Assembly: GCF_028463845.1 (NCBI RefSeq)
Contig: NZ_CP116805.1
Location: 1,550,001-1,614,000 of the forward strand
Direction of reading: 5' to 3'
Length of the DNA stretch: 64,000 nt
Origin: Gimibacter soli
GTDB taxonomy: Bacteria; Pseudomonadota; Alphaproteobacteria; Sphingomonadales; Kordiimonadaceae
In this document: in pieces, positions 24,939-33,908 of the stretch
How positions within the stretch are numbered: the first letter of the stretch is position 1
Layout: each line of letters starts with the position of its first letter
Notes under the pieces: generated by a model
Told to the model about the DNA's origin: nothing
Databases searched by the model: none
What the model saw: the letters and a program-made list of their open reading frames with translations, nothing else
Position numbers and translations under genes: made by a program

Positions 24939-27221
24939 TCACGGAAGCAGGGGTTTGACGATCAGGGCATGGTCGCCGAAATGAATGGGGGCCGCGTCAT
25001 CAGGGCGAAGGGCCTGCACGGCAGCGATGTCTTCACTCGGCGGGAGGGCGCCTTGTTCGAAGGCATAAAGGCCGTCGCTTGCAGTCGTTTTAAGGCGCAG
25101 TGCAAAGCGTTTTGGCTCGGTCCCGGCGCCTTGCAGGCGCAGCACGATGGGACCCGCAAGCGGCCGGTCAGGAAGGCCAAGTACGAGCTGGTCCTCAATC
25201 TTCATGGATGTCACATTGGCGCCGTCCGCGATGCCGAAGCCGGTGTAGATGCGTCCCTCGGGCGACCGGATGGTGCCTTCGATGAGGCGACCATCAGGAC
25301 CCGACACGTCGTAGGTGATGACGATCTCGGGGCCGGTGAGGCCAAGGTCAATCGTCGGCCTTAAATGGGTCTTGCCCTGTTGCACGCCGTAGCGGGTGAT
25401 GGGTTGTTGGGCTGTTTCGAAGCCCGCTGCCCTTACAAAATCGAGGTCGGCTGGACCAAGTGTCTGGATTTCCAAGTTAAAGGTGCCGGTCGACAGGTCG
25501 GCCAGATAGTTGACGTTCACGCTGCGGGGCCGCGCTGGTGTGTATGCCGGAACGACAAGCGCAGTGATGGTCGCGGCGAACAGGACAACTGCGAGGGCGC
25601 GCCCAAGGGGCGGAACGGTCACCCCGTCTTGTGTGAACCAGCCGGCGGCGGCCGCCATGAAAGGCCAGCCCAGCAACAGAAGGGGCAGCATCTTGAAATG
25701 GCTGAGCTGGAAATTGAACACGGCCTCAAACATCAGGAAGTGATAGAAAGCCATGTATCCACCCGCCAGAACAGCCAGGCCCGCTGCAAGCGCAACGCTT
25801 CGCCGAACGGTCACAAGGGCCGCAATGCCGGCGACAAGGCTCGGAGCGATCAGCAGGTAGGAGACGCCAGGGAGGACCAAGGCAAGTGTCAGTCCGCCGA
25901 GGGCGGCAATGATCCACACAACATGAAAAAGCGCTGACGCCCCTGCGCGCCTTGCCGCCGCATGTCCGATGGCCAGTGATACCAGCAAGGCTGCCACGAC
26001 CAGGGCGATGCGGCCCGGCCATGCATGGGGATGGTCAAGGGGATGAAGGTCGCCAAACTGCGATAGCGGGAACGAGAGCAGGTATCCGGCGATGCCGAAG
26101 GCAACGGGAACCAACAGGAAGAAGAGGAATGCCCAAGCGCCTTGCCTGAAGCTTATTCCCCGACGGACGACGAGGGACGCACCTAATGCAACAAGCGCAA
26201 TGCCGGCAAGCAGCGATCCTATATGGGCCGGCCATAGAACCAGGGCCCGTCCAAACAGGTCGAAATAGACAGCGTCCTCGTCAGCCCGGGTCACCTCAAT
26301 CGGCTGGTTGGCCACGGTGCGCACCGCATTAAGCATATTGTCGCCCTGATGCTGGAGGCTTTTCAGGCTGAGGTTGGCTGGATTGTCGCGTGAGGAATGA
26401 TAAAGCGAGACACCGCCTGAGAAGGCGAAATTGAGCCCCTGTGCGCCCTTCATCTTGTAGATGGTGAAGTCGGTGCCGTTTGGCATGCGCTTGTACATCT
26501 CGACGATCAGTGACGCACTCACCGGGTTGTTGGCTGTTGACCGGAAAGCACGGACAGTTGCGAGGTTATTGTCCCCGGTCTCGAACATGGTGCTCGGACC
26601 GTCGACTCCGCGAGCTTCGGCGTTGATGACGAAACCGACACGTTCCATCAGCGGGTGGCTGTCGACGAAGGCCATGGCACCTCGCAGGCCCGTTTCCTCG
26701 GCATCCGCAAACAGAAGGATGACGTCATTTGCAACGGGGGCAGCTTTAAGGTTGCCGGCGATTTCCAGCATCGCGGCAATGCCTGAGCCTGCATCACCTG
26801 CGCCGGGCGCGCCCGGTACGCTGTCATAGTGTGATGTCACAAGCAGGGCAGGCTGCGCTATGGCGTCGGCGGCACTGCCCGGGATGACCGAGATGATATT
26901 TTCAACGAGGGAACAGCCGGGGGCCAGTGGCGAACATTTGAACGTGCGCTGTATTTCACTTGTCAGTCCAAGTGCATCGAGCTTCGCTTCGATCCGTTCG
27001 CGAACCAAGGCGTTTTCGGGACTCCCGGAGGGGTGTGGTGGTGCGCCGTCGCCAAGGATGTCAGTCAGGGCCGCGTGAGCGCGCACGGCCGAAAAAACAT
27101 CGGTCGGTGCATCGGCCGGAACGATATCAACCGGGGCAACGACGATGCTCCTGAGCCCGAAAAGAACGAGGAAAAGCAGTGATGTCACAAGAAGCGGGGC
27201 CTGACGTGTGGCAAGGATCAT
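24939..27221 (-). CDS. M28 family membrane metallopeptidase (ERMP1/Pff1-like layout)
   Basis: 760 residues. One N-terminal membrane anchor (residues 8-28) is followed by an M28 aminopeptidase domain with the two-zinc ligand set visible: H131 in SHYDS, D143 in GAGDAGSG, E175-E176 in DAEETG, E202 in NAEARG and a histidine in YHSSRDN. About eight membrane helices (residues about 340-560) and a C-terminal soluble beta-rich domain come next. This resembles the vacuolar/ER M28 proteases of eukaryotes. The peptidase domain should face the periplasm. AAGGAAAC precedes the ATG, which overlaps the dctQ stop (ATGA). Likely trims peptides related to the operon's substrate. Confidence 0.88.
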   Translation of the reverse strand: MILATRQAPLLVTSLLFLVLFGLRSIVVAPVDIVPADAPTDVFSAVRAHAALTDILGDGAPPHPSGSPENALVRERIEAKLDALGLTSEIQRTFKCSPLAPGCSLVENIISVIPGSAADAIAQPALLVTSHYDSVPGAPGAGDAGSGIAAMLEIAGNLKAAPVANDVILLFADAEETGLRGAMAFVDSHPLMERVGFVINAEARGVDGPSTMFETGDNNLATVRAFRSTANNPVSASLIVEMYKRMPNGTDFTIYKMKGAQGLNFAFSGGVSLYHSSRDNPANLSLKSLQHQGDNMLNAVRTVANQPIEVTRADEDAVYFDLFGRALVLWPAHIGSLLAGIALVALGASLVVRRGISFRQGAWAFLFFLLVPVAFGIAGYLLSFPLSQFGDLHPLDHPHAWPGRIALVVAALLVSLAIGHAAARRAGASALFHVVWIIAALGGLTLALVLPGVSYLLIAPSLVAGIAALVTVRRSVALAAGLAVLAGGYMAFYHFLMFEAVFNFQLSHFKMLPLLLLGWPFMAAAAGWFTQDGVTVPPLGRALAVVLFAATITALVVPAYTPARPRSVNVNYLADLSTGTFNLEIQTLGPADLDFVRAAGFETAQQPITRYGVQQGKTHLRPTIDLGLTGPEIVITYDVSGPDGRLIEGTIRSPEGRIYTGFGIADGANVTSMKIEDQLVLGLPDRPLAGPIVLRLQGAGTEPKRFALRLKTTASDGLYAFEQGALPPSEDIAAVQALRPDDAAPIHFGDHALIVKPLLP

Positions 27222-27727
27222 GAACCTGTTTCCTTAGAAAAATCGTCTTGATCGGCAAGAACCAGCACAATGCGGACAAAGGCATAAAGGAGAATGATGG
27301 CCATCGTGACCGGAATGATCGCCACGATGACCCCGGTGCTGAAACCGAGTGTTTCGGTTGGACGGTCCAGAAGCCGTTCAACTGTCGCAGGGGCGAACCA
27401 GAGGACCGGGCCGATGAAGAGCGCAATGGCGGCAGTCTCTACAATCTGCCGGAGCAGCGCCTGTCTCCGTGTCAGGTCTGGCCGCAGAACCGAAAGGGTG
27501 GGGTCCAGCCGACGGTAATAGGCACAGGTCGCCCCGAGCATTGCTCCCCACACCATGGCGTACCGGGCCAGTTCCTCTGTCCATGCCGGCGGGGAGTTGA
27601 GGACATATCGCGCAACGATCTGCAGGCAGACGCAAACGAGCATGAGAAGCATCGCGGCGAGACCGAGGCCAAGACACAGGCGATCAATCGAGCGCATAAT
27701 GGCGCGCAGGAGGCTAATGAGAGTCAT
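27218..27727 (-). CDS. dctQ: TRAP transporter small permease DctQ
   Basis: 169 residues with four membrane helices. Family features are the ARYVLNSPPAWTEELARYAMVW segment's WTEE motif and the TETLGFS loop. Together with DctM and DctP it makes a sodium-coupled importer for an organic acid or sugar acid. The ATG at 27727 follows GGAGGGG by 7 bases and overlaps the dctP stop by 14 bases; a longer frame to 28012 only covers dctP sequence. Its stop overlaps the M28 gene. Confidence 0.9.
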   Translation of the reverse strand: MTLISLLRAIMRSIDRLCLGLGLAAMLLMLVCVCLQIVARYVLNSPPAWTEELARYAMVWGAMLGATCAYYRRLDPTLSVLRPDLTRRQALLRQIVETAAIALFIGPVLWFAPATVERLLDRPTETLGFSTGVIVAIIPVTMAIILLYAFVRIVLVLADQDDFSKETGS

Positions 27728-28727
27728 TCGGCCCCTCCGCAGTATCCTTGATCCAGCGGCCGACCTGTTCAGTCTTGGCCGGGTCGTACCATTTCGGGTC
27801 GTAGAAGTTGACCGTTCGATCTTTCCATGTCTGACGTTCAGAACCGCTCGGCTCGACCCAGTCGATACCGACCCGTGCCAAAGCATCACGTTCCTTGGCG
27901 ATATAGTGACGGTTCCAGTTTCTGTTCGCGGTGCGCGCCTCAACGACGGCGCTTTCAAAAGCGGCCAATTCTTCCGGGGTGAGGCTTTCGAGCCAGCGGG
28001 TTGAAACAACAATCATGCGCCCGGAGGGGCCCATTCGGAGGTCGGTGAAATAGTCGAGCACGCTGCCGTGCCCGAACATGGTGGCGACGGCAGGGGGGTT
28101 CAGGTATCCGTCAATCATGCCTGTCTGCAGGCCCTGCGCCACTTCGCCCCAGGAAACCTGAACGCCGCGCACGCCCCAGGCGGCGAACAGTTTCAGGTCT
28201 GGCGCACTGAGGAAACGCAGACGGATCTTCTTCAGATCGTCAACAGTGCGCACCGGTACCTTGCGGGTCAGAAGGCCGACCATCGCCCCTGTGTAGGCGA
28301 TATCCACAAACTTGAAGTCCTGTTTGGCGGCGGCCAGTTCGCTGTTCACCTGCGTGACAAACGGGGTCTGTTCCAGAAATCGGTCCATATGGTCGTATGA
28401 CTGGAAAAGAAACGGCATGGCTATGCCGTAATAGGTGGGAGAATGACGGGAGATCTCATCCGGGTTGGTGACATTGATCTCCAGCAGGCCGAGGCGCATC
28501 TGGTCCACCCGTTCCTGATCGCCGCCAAGGCTTCCGTTCGGATAGATGCGGATTTCCCTGCCTGTCCGTTCAAATGCCTTACGGAAGGCATCAACCCAGA
28601 CATAGACGCCGTTCCCGCTAAGATCGGTCGGTGTGCTGAGCGCGAACTTCACCGGCTCATCGGCGACAGCCACGCCGGGGACGACGAAGGCTGTGTATGC
28701 CGTAAGTGCTATGAGAAGACCACGCAT
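27714..28727 (-). CDS. dctP: TRAP transporter substrate-binding protein DctP
   Basis: 337 residues, periplasmic. Signal peptide MRGLLIALTAYTAFVVPGVA, then a DctP fold with PNGSLGGDQERVDQ and the ligand arginine region (IRLRFLSAPDLKLF). The start at 28727 shares its A with the TGA of dctM (TGATG), which decides against the longer frame to 28844. The ligand cannot be read. It comes from an operon with peptidases and sugar enzymes, so a conjugate or sugar acid is plausible. Confidence 0.93.
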   Translation of the reverse strand: MRGLLIALTAYTAFVVPGVAVADEPVKFALSTPTDLSGNGVYVWVDAFRKAFERTGREIRIYPNGSLGGDQERVDQMRLGLLEINVTNPDEISRHSPTYYGIAMPFLFQSYDHMDRFLEQTPFVTQVNSELAAAKQDFKFVDIAYTGAMVGLLTRKVPVRTVDDLKKIRLRFLSAPDLKLFAAWGVRGVQVSWGEVAQGLQTGMIDGYLNPPAVATMFGHGSVLDYFTDLRMGPSGRMIVVSTRWLESLTPEELAAFESAVVEARTANRNWNRHYIAKERDALARVGIDWVEPSGSERQTWKDRTVNFYDPKWYDPAKTEQVGRWIKDTAEGPNDSH

Positions 28728-30010
28728 CACAGAAGCCCCATGGCACGCGGCAGGGCCAGCGTCAGGTCCGGAAAGGCCATGACAAGGATAAGCACGGCGA
28801 ACTCGGCAATCATGAAAGGGATGAGCCGCCGGACGAGGGCCCAATAGGAGCTGCCGGTGATTGTTGAAACCATCACGATGGCACCACCCATCGGCGGGGT
28901 GATTAGCCCGATCGTCAGGTTCAAGCAGACAAGGACACCAAGCTGCACCGGATGGAAGCCTTGCGCAATCGCCTCGGGGATCAATAGCGGGGTCACCATG
29001 GCAAGCGCCACCATGAGGTCGATCCCCATGCCCATGACGACATAAACCAGCATGATAAGGATGAGGTATTTGTAGCCTGTCATGTCGGCTGCTTGTACAG
29101 CGCCGGCGATGGCTTCCGGTACTTGCGCCAGGGCCATCAGGTAGGCGATGAGCGATCCGGCAGCCAGAATGACGAAAATTGACCCCATGAGAAAAAGGGT
29201 GCGCTGCAGGGATGTCAGGAAATCGCCAAGGCTGATCGTGCGCCGCGTGCCCCCGATGACAAGTGCAGCTATGACCGCGAGAGCCCCTGCCTCAATCGGA
29301 GTTGTCACCCCGAAGACGATGCCTCCAAGGATGATGGCAGGCAGGCTGAGCGCCGGCAGGGCAAGTCTCAAGGTCGGCCAGAAAGGTGGAATATCTTCCT
29401 TTTTTCCACCCGGGTGTCCTTCCTTCCAGGCCAGCCAGGCATTGAGGATGATAAGTGCGAGCGCGAGCAACAGTCCCGGCACAAGGCCGGCCGCAAAAAG
29501 GGCCGCTACGTCGGTCGACATGATGGCGCCGTAAAGGATCATGATGATCGACGGCGGAATGATCGGCCCGATTACTGAAGATGCTGCCGTAATGGCGCCC
29601 GCATATGTCTTGTCGTATCCCTGCCGCTCCATCTGCGGAACGAGCGTATTGCTGAGGGCGGCAACGTCGGCCGCCGCCGAGCCGCTGATCCCGGCGAAGA
29701 AAACAGAAGTCGCGACATTCACATGGCCAAGGCCGCCCCGGAACCGACCCATCAACAACATCGCAAAGTCAACAAGGCTGCGCGTTATACCAGTGCGGTT
29801 CATCAGTTCGCCGGCCCAGATGAACAAGGGCATCGCCATCAGGGCAAACACATCCATGCTGGCGAACATGCGCTGTGGGGCGATAGCCAGATATTTTGCG
29901 TGATCGGTGAGGAAATAGGCGAGGGTGATCCCCGCGCCAGTCACATAGGCGACAGCCACTCCACAGATGAGGAGTAAGGCGACGACAGATGCGATGATGA
30001 GTGCGACCAC
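28727..30010 (-). CDS. dctM: TRAP transporter large permease DctM
   Basis: 427 residues with about 12 membrane helices and the DctM signatures GISGSAAADVAAL and PPSIIMILYG. The frame opens with TTG at 30016, but AGGA lies directly against that codon. GTG at 30010 has the same AGGA at a 6-base spacing, so I take GTG. Between M81 (stop 8 bases upstream) and dctP (overlapping). Forms the ion-coupled translocation channel. Confidence 0.92.
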   Translation of the reverse strand: MVALIIASVVALLLICGVAVAYVTGAGITLAYFLTDHAKYLAIAPQRMFASMDVFALMAMPLFIWAGELMNRTGITRSLVDFAMLLMGRFRGGLGHVNVATSVFFAGISGSAAADVAALSNTLVPQMERQGYDKTYAGAITAASSVIGPIIPPSIIMILYGAIMSTDVAALFAAGLVPGLLLALALIILNAWLAWKEGHPGGKKEDIPPFWPTLRLALPALSLPAIILGGIVFGVTTPIEAGALAVIAALVIGGTRRTISLGDFLTSLQRTLFLMGSIFVILAAGSLIAYLMALAQVPEAIAGAVQAADMTGYKYLILIMLVYVVMGMGIDLMVALAMVTPLLIPEAIAQGFHPVQLGVLVCLNLTIGLITPPMGGAIVMVSTITGSSYWALVRRLIPFMIAEFAVLILVMAFPDLTLALPRAMGLL

Positions 30011-30018
30011 GGGCAATC

Positions 30019-31488
30019 CTACAAGTTGATGTCGTCAAGTGGCCATATCGGCCTGCCGATACGGACATATGGACGCTTTTTCGGATTAGCATGAAGGGTG
30101 CCGGGCGTATCGACATAGAGGATTGCCGATGCCCTTTCACCAAATCCCGCGAAAAAATGATGTGAGGACTTCACGACGACGATGCCGCTACTCCATGGGT
30201 CGATCCCAGCTGTCTCAAAGCCGCGTGGATGGAAAGGCTGCTGGCGGAGATCGTTCAGCAAGATGTGGATGCCGTTGCCCTCGACAAGTGCCGTGCGACC
30301 CAGCGGGCAGGCGGTGCCATCGGCAATATGGGGTTGTTTTGCATTGGTCCGCAAAGCCTTTACAGTCACTGTCATGGTGACTGGTTCGCCAGAGGAAGGG
30401 CTGACTTTGCCGCCGATGCCAAGCTCGAGTGTCGCTCCTTCTCCGGCTTCAAAGGCGCGGTCGACCATGTCGGGGTCCCAGAAATAGCCGAGCACGGCAT
30501 CGCGAATGCCGGCCTCAATGAAAGCCGAAAGGATGAAGGTGGAATCCGAAGCTGATCCGCCGCCCGGATTGTCTGCCATATCGGCGACGACAATCGTGCC
30601 GCCCACATCCTTACGGTGGTGACGGAGGCGCTCCACCAGCTCCGACGAAGACAACAGAGTGGCCTGTGCGCATTCCCGAAGGTCAAAGAAAGCACGGCCA
30701 AGCTCGGCAGCCATTTCATCACCGGTGACCTTGTCATTGTCCGTATAGACGAGCGCGCCAGCTCCAGCTTCAGGAAAATCGCCCCATGGAAAGCCGTGGG
30801 CAAGGCTTGCAGTGAGCACGCTCGGCTGTTTCTCAGCGGACGAAAGGCGCTCGACGAGTTCTTTCATGGGCGACCTGACAGTTTCGAACAGGCCGAGGAC
30901 CGGGACGCGGAAAAAGCTCGGCACTGGCCGTACCTTCCCTTGTGCTGCGGCTTCGACCAGATGGTACAATTCGCCTGCGCGTTCCGCAAAGTCGGTGTGC
31001 GGATACTCCTTGCAGGGCATGATGACCGTCGCATGCGCAAGCATCTGCCGGGTAATGTTGCAATGCAGGTCAAGAAGTACGCCGACAGGAATGTCGGGCC
31101 CGATAATTTCCCGCATACGTGTCAGGATGTCTCCTTCGCAATCGTCATAACCCTCCGCCATCATCGAACCATGCATCATGACGAGGACGAAATCGACAGG
31201 CATCGCTGCTTCCAGTTGCCCGAGAATCTCATCGCGCAGGGCTTCGTAGTCCGCGCGCACGCAGGGCGCGCTTGGTTGCGCCCCGGCGCAAGTCCCGACG
31301 ACGATGTCATGGCCGCGCGCGTCTGCCTCACGCACAAAGTCGCCGGCACCCTTGATGGATTCCAGATGCTGCCGCGGATCACCATGTCCGGGACGATAGA
31401 GCCCCGTCTCCTCGAAATTCGCGATACTCGTGGCGACGGGAGAGAAGCTGTTCGTCTCATGTGCGAAATAGAAGGTGAAACACTTCAT
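30019..31488 (-). CDS. M81 family metallopeptidase (MlrC-like)
   Basis: 489 residues of the MlrC/DUF1485 family, starting MKCFTFYFAHETNSFSP with the conserved HETN-F. The zinc motif DLHCN lies near residue 163, and the C-terminal MlrC domain has DMADNPGGGSASD. MlrC of sphingomonads cleaves linearised microcystin and the tetrapeptide; other members are uncharacterised amidohydrolase-like enzymes. First gene of the operon. The longer frame to 31548 has no family similarity. No signal peptide, so cytoplasmic. The upstream region holds a TTTTCA-N4-TGAAAA dyad. Confidence 0.88.
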   Translation of the reverse strand: MKCFTFYFAHETNSFSPVATSIANFEETGLYRPGHGDPRQHLESIKGAGDFVREADARGHDIVVGTCAGAQPSAPCVRADYEALRDEILGQLEAAMPVDFVLVMMHGSMMAEGYDDCEGDILTRMREIIGPDIPVGVLLDLHCNITRQMLAHATVIMPCKEYPHTDFAERAGELYHLVEAAAQGKVRPVPSFFRVPVLGLFETVRSPMKELVERLSSAEKQPSVLTASLAHGFPWGDFPEAGAGALVYTDNDKVTGDEMAAELGRAFFDLRECAQATLLSSSELVERLRHHRKDVGGTIVVADMADNPGGGSASDSTFILSAFIEAGIRDAVLGYFWDPDMVDRAFEAGEGATLELGIGGKVSPSSGEPVTMTVTVKALRTNAKQPHIADGTACPLGRTALVEGNGIHILLNDLRQQPFHPRGFETAGIDPWSSGIVVVKSSHHFFAGFGERASAILYVDTPGTLHANPKKRPYVRIGRPIWPLDDINL

Positions 31489-31623
31489 GCAAAGCCCCCG
31501 GCACGCTGTTTTGGCCCGGGGGTAAGATGACGCACATGAAGCAGGCATTTTTGCCTGCTTGCGAGACTGCGTCCTTCTCTCCCCGGAACGACTGTTGGTT
31601 GGACCCTATCATGACGAAAAATA

Positions 31624-31639
31624 TTTTCAAATATGAAAA
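31624..31639. promoter_or_regulatory. TTTTCA-N4-TGAAAA dyad between the M81 operon and the dehydrogenase gene
   Basis: Sixteen-base dyad in the divergent promoter region; the arms are perfect. A near copy lies at 33855-33870 before the TonB gene. Candidate operator for the XRE-cupin regulator encoded at 32992. Confidence 0.5.
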
Positions 31640-31714
31640 ATGATGTTTTATTGCTGCAAGGTCGAGTTCCGGATGGACCGGTATTGCAGTTTATTGGCGC
31701 GTGGAGGGGATTTG

Positions 31715-32995
31715 ATGAAGGCGATTGTGGTCGGAGCTGGTGTTATCGGGGTTACCGTGGCCTACGAGCTCAATCATGCGGGGTTTGATGTCACGGTCTT
31801 CGATCAGGCCGCTGATGCAGCCCTTGGGGCGACTGACGCCAATGGTGGTCTCCTTACCCCCAGCATGTCGGACCCCTGGAATGCGCCAGGGATATGGAAG
31901 GATTTGCTGCGCTGGATTGGTCGTGACGACGCACCGATGTTGCTGCGGCTAAGTGCATTTCCACGTATCATTCCTTGGGGCATCCGCTTTCTGATCGCCT
32001 CCCGTCCGGATCTGGTTGACCGGGCATCGCGCCTCAATGCCGAACTCGGTCATTTCAGCTTGCAGTGTTTGGACGAGCTCCGGTCGGCGGTAAGGCTGGG
32101 CTTTGCCCACAAGTCAGTGGGCACAATGAAGATATATCGAAATTCTGCGGCGCTTGAGGCAGGAGTGGTAAAAAGCGCCAAGATTGCTGATCTTGGCGTT
32201 GTGTCTGTACGATTGGATGCAGAGGAGGCAGTGCGTCTGGAGCCCGCCCTGCGGCCAATACGACATGAACTTGCCGGTGCCTTGCATTTCCCGGAAGACC
32301 AGTCTGGACATGCGCCACTGTTTGCGCGTGCGCTGGCGCGGCACACCGCAGATGCCGGGGTCACCTATCACTTCTCCTCGCCCGTGAGTGGGCTGCTTGT
32401 GGAGCAGGGGTGTGTTGCTGGTGTGCGGCATGAAGGCGGAATTACGCGGGGTGACATTGTTGTTCTGGCTTCCGGTCATGCACTTGGCCTGCTTGCTGCC
32501 GACGGCGGGATTCGGGTTCCGGTCAGTCCGGTCAAAGGCTATTCGATAACCTTGCCTGTCGGCCAGGCGACCCCAGGGGCGCAGGCACCGCTACCGGCCA
32601 TTCCGATGCTGGATGACGATCTGCACGCGGCCATCACGCCTCTTGGTGATCAATTGCGGATCGCGGGAACTGCAGAGTTCGTGGGGTTGGATGCGAGTAT
32701 CGCAAAAGGACGCGTGGATAACCTCTGCGCGCTGGTGCGCCAGATCCTGCCGGAACATGCAGGCACGTTGCTGACGGGCGATCTTGGCGCGCGCGCAGGC
32801 TTCAGGCCGATGAGTGCGGATGGCTTGCCGATCTTCGGTGCGGGCAAGGTGAAGGGAGTATATCTTGCGGGGGGGCACGGCGCGCTTGGTTGGACACAGT
32901 CGCTTGGGACTGCGCGGCTGTTGCGGCAAATGATATTGGGGCAGGCGACCGCAATGCCGGTAGCGGCATTCTCGCCGGAACGGTTCAGCCGCTAG
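31715..32995 (+). CDS. FAD-dependent D-amino-acid dehydrogenase (DadA-like)
   Basis: 426 residues. N-terminal FAD Rossmann motif GAGVIGVTVAYELNHAGFDV, then a DAO-type substrate domain and the C-terminal FAD segment YLAGGHGALGWTQSLGTARL. DadA-type enzymes oxidise D-amino acids to imino acids and pass electrons to the respiratory chain. The ATG at 31715 has GGAGGGG 7 bases upstream; the longer frame to 31640 lacks a ribosome site. A RidA gene in the same island could hydrolyse the imine product. Divergent from the M81-TRAP operon and convergent, with a 4-base overlap, with the regulator gene. Glycine-oxidase-like activity is an alternative. Confidence 0.87.
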   Translation: MKAIVVGAGVIGVTVAYELNHAGFDVTVFDQAADAALGATDANGGLLTPSMSDPWNAPGIWKDLLRWIGRDDAPMLLRLSAFPRIIPWGIRFLIASRPDLVDRASRLNAELGHFSLQCLDELRSAVRLGFAHKSVGTMKIYRNSAALEAGVVKSAKIADLGVVSVRLDAEEAVRLEPALRPIRHELAGALHFPEDQSGHAPLFARALARHTADAGVTYHFSSPVSGLLVEQGCVAGVRHEGGITRGDIVVLASGHALGLLAADGGIRVPVSPVKGYSITLPVGQATPGAQAPLPAIPMLDDDLHAAITPLGDQLRIAGTAEFVGLDASIAKGRVDNLCALVRQILPEHAGTLLTGDLGARAGFRPMSADGLPIFGAGKVKGVYLAGGHGALGWTQSLGTARLLRQMILGQATAMPVAAFSPERFSR

Positions 32996-33636
32996 CCGAC
33001 TGCATCCGGTACAGCCTCCTCGAAGCGGGCGGTCATGACATTCAGGATTTTGGCCGGTTTACCGCCAAGAGCGCGCACGTTGTGGCCCATGGTTGAATCG
33101 ATATACATGCTTTCGCCAACAGAAAGCCTTGTCGGCTCATAAAATTCCGTCTGAACCTCTACCTCGCCTTCGAGAACGAAAATGAATTCCTCGCCCTGAT
33201 GGCGCACCAGTTCAGGCTCAAGGCCAGCTTCGATCCACATTACGGTGGGCACGAGCCGGCGGTTTCGGAAATCGGCAGCGTGGTGTTCATACAAGGTATG
33301 GGTCGTTTGCACGCGCCGGGCCTGGCCGAGGTGAGTGACACTGCGGCGCCCTGTGACCAGCTTCGGGCCGCTTTGGTCGGGCTCCTCGGGGGAAACCAGT
33401 TGCATTACATCGAGGTCAAGTGCCTTGCAGACGCTGACCAGCTTCTGGACATTGAGTGACATACCGCCCGTTTCGACCTTCGATAACGTGGAAAGGGGCA
33501 CATTGCTTGCCTCGCTCAGGTCCTTGAGCGTCATCTTGCGTTCTTTGCGCCGCGCCCGAATCCTGTTGCCGACCTCCAGAAGGAAAATGGACGTTTCAGT
33601 CTCATCCCTTTCTTGCATGGATGTCGATGCGATCAT
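32992..33636 (-). CDS. XRE-family HTH regulator with C-terminal cupin
   Basis: 214 residues. HTH of the XRE type at residues about 22-80 (MTLKDLSEASNVPLSTLSKVE), linker, then a cupin_2 barrel at residues about 130-205 with GEEFIFVLEGEVEV. This family often senses the small molecule whose catabolism it controls and typically acts as repressor. GGAGG lies 6 bases before the ATG. Divergent from the TonB receptor gene; similar dyads in both island promoter regions make it the probable local regulator. Confidence 0.92.
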   Translation of the reverse strand: MIASTSMQERDETETSIFLLEVGNRIRARRKERKMTLKDLSEASNVPLSTLSKVETGGMSLNVQKLVSVCKALDLDVMQLVSPEEPDQSGPKLVTGRRSVTHLGQARRVQTTHTLYEHHAADFRNRRLVPTVMWIEAGLEPELVRHQGEEFIFVLEGEVEVQTEFYEPTRLSVGESMYIDSTMGHNVRALGGKPAKILNVMTARFEEAVPDAVG

Positions 33637-33844
33637 GCGTGCCTCCGGCTTTCAATGTCTGTCCGAGCCATTCTCGTTCTTTCGCTTATATATCATCCCA
33701 TATTTCTTGGGGGAAAATTTTTCAACATTGGTGCGTGAAATCGCGAATCTGAATGGCTTTTGACGCTTCTGGGGCGACGCGCGTATGGAGTGTCTGCATC
33801 ATTATGTCGGTTTTCGTGAAAATTTCCTTGACCAATTTTTTGTT

Positions 33845-33870
33845 TATGAAATGATTTTCATATATGCAAA
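33845..33870. promoter_or_regulatory. Overlapping dyads in the XRE-cupin / TonB promoter region
   Basis: TATGAAA-N4-TTTCATA (33845-33862) overlaps TTTTCA-N4-TGCAAA (33855-33870). The second matches the dyad at 31624 at 11 of 12 arm bases. Located 39 bases before the TonB receptor start. Candidate regulator binding sites. Confidence 0.45.
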
Positions 33871-33908
33871 TAATGATCGCGACCGATCGCATTCTGGGGA
33901 GGGTGGCT

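Noticed and set aside
27728-28012. N-terminal extension of dctQ
   Set aside because: It reads inside dctP in another frame; the ATG at 27727 with GGAGG is the natural start.
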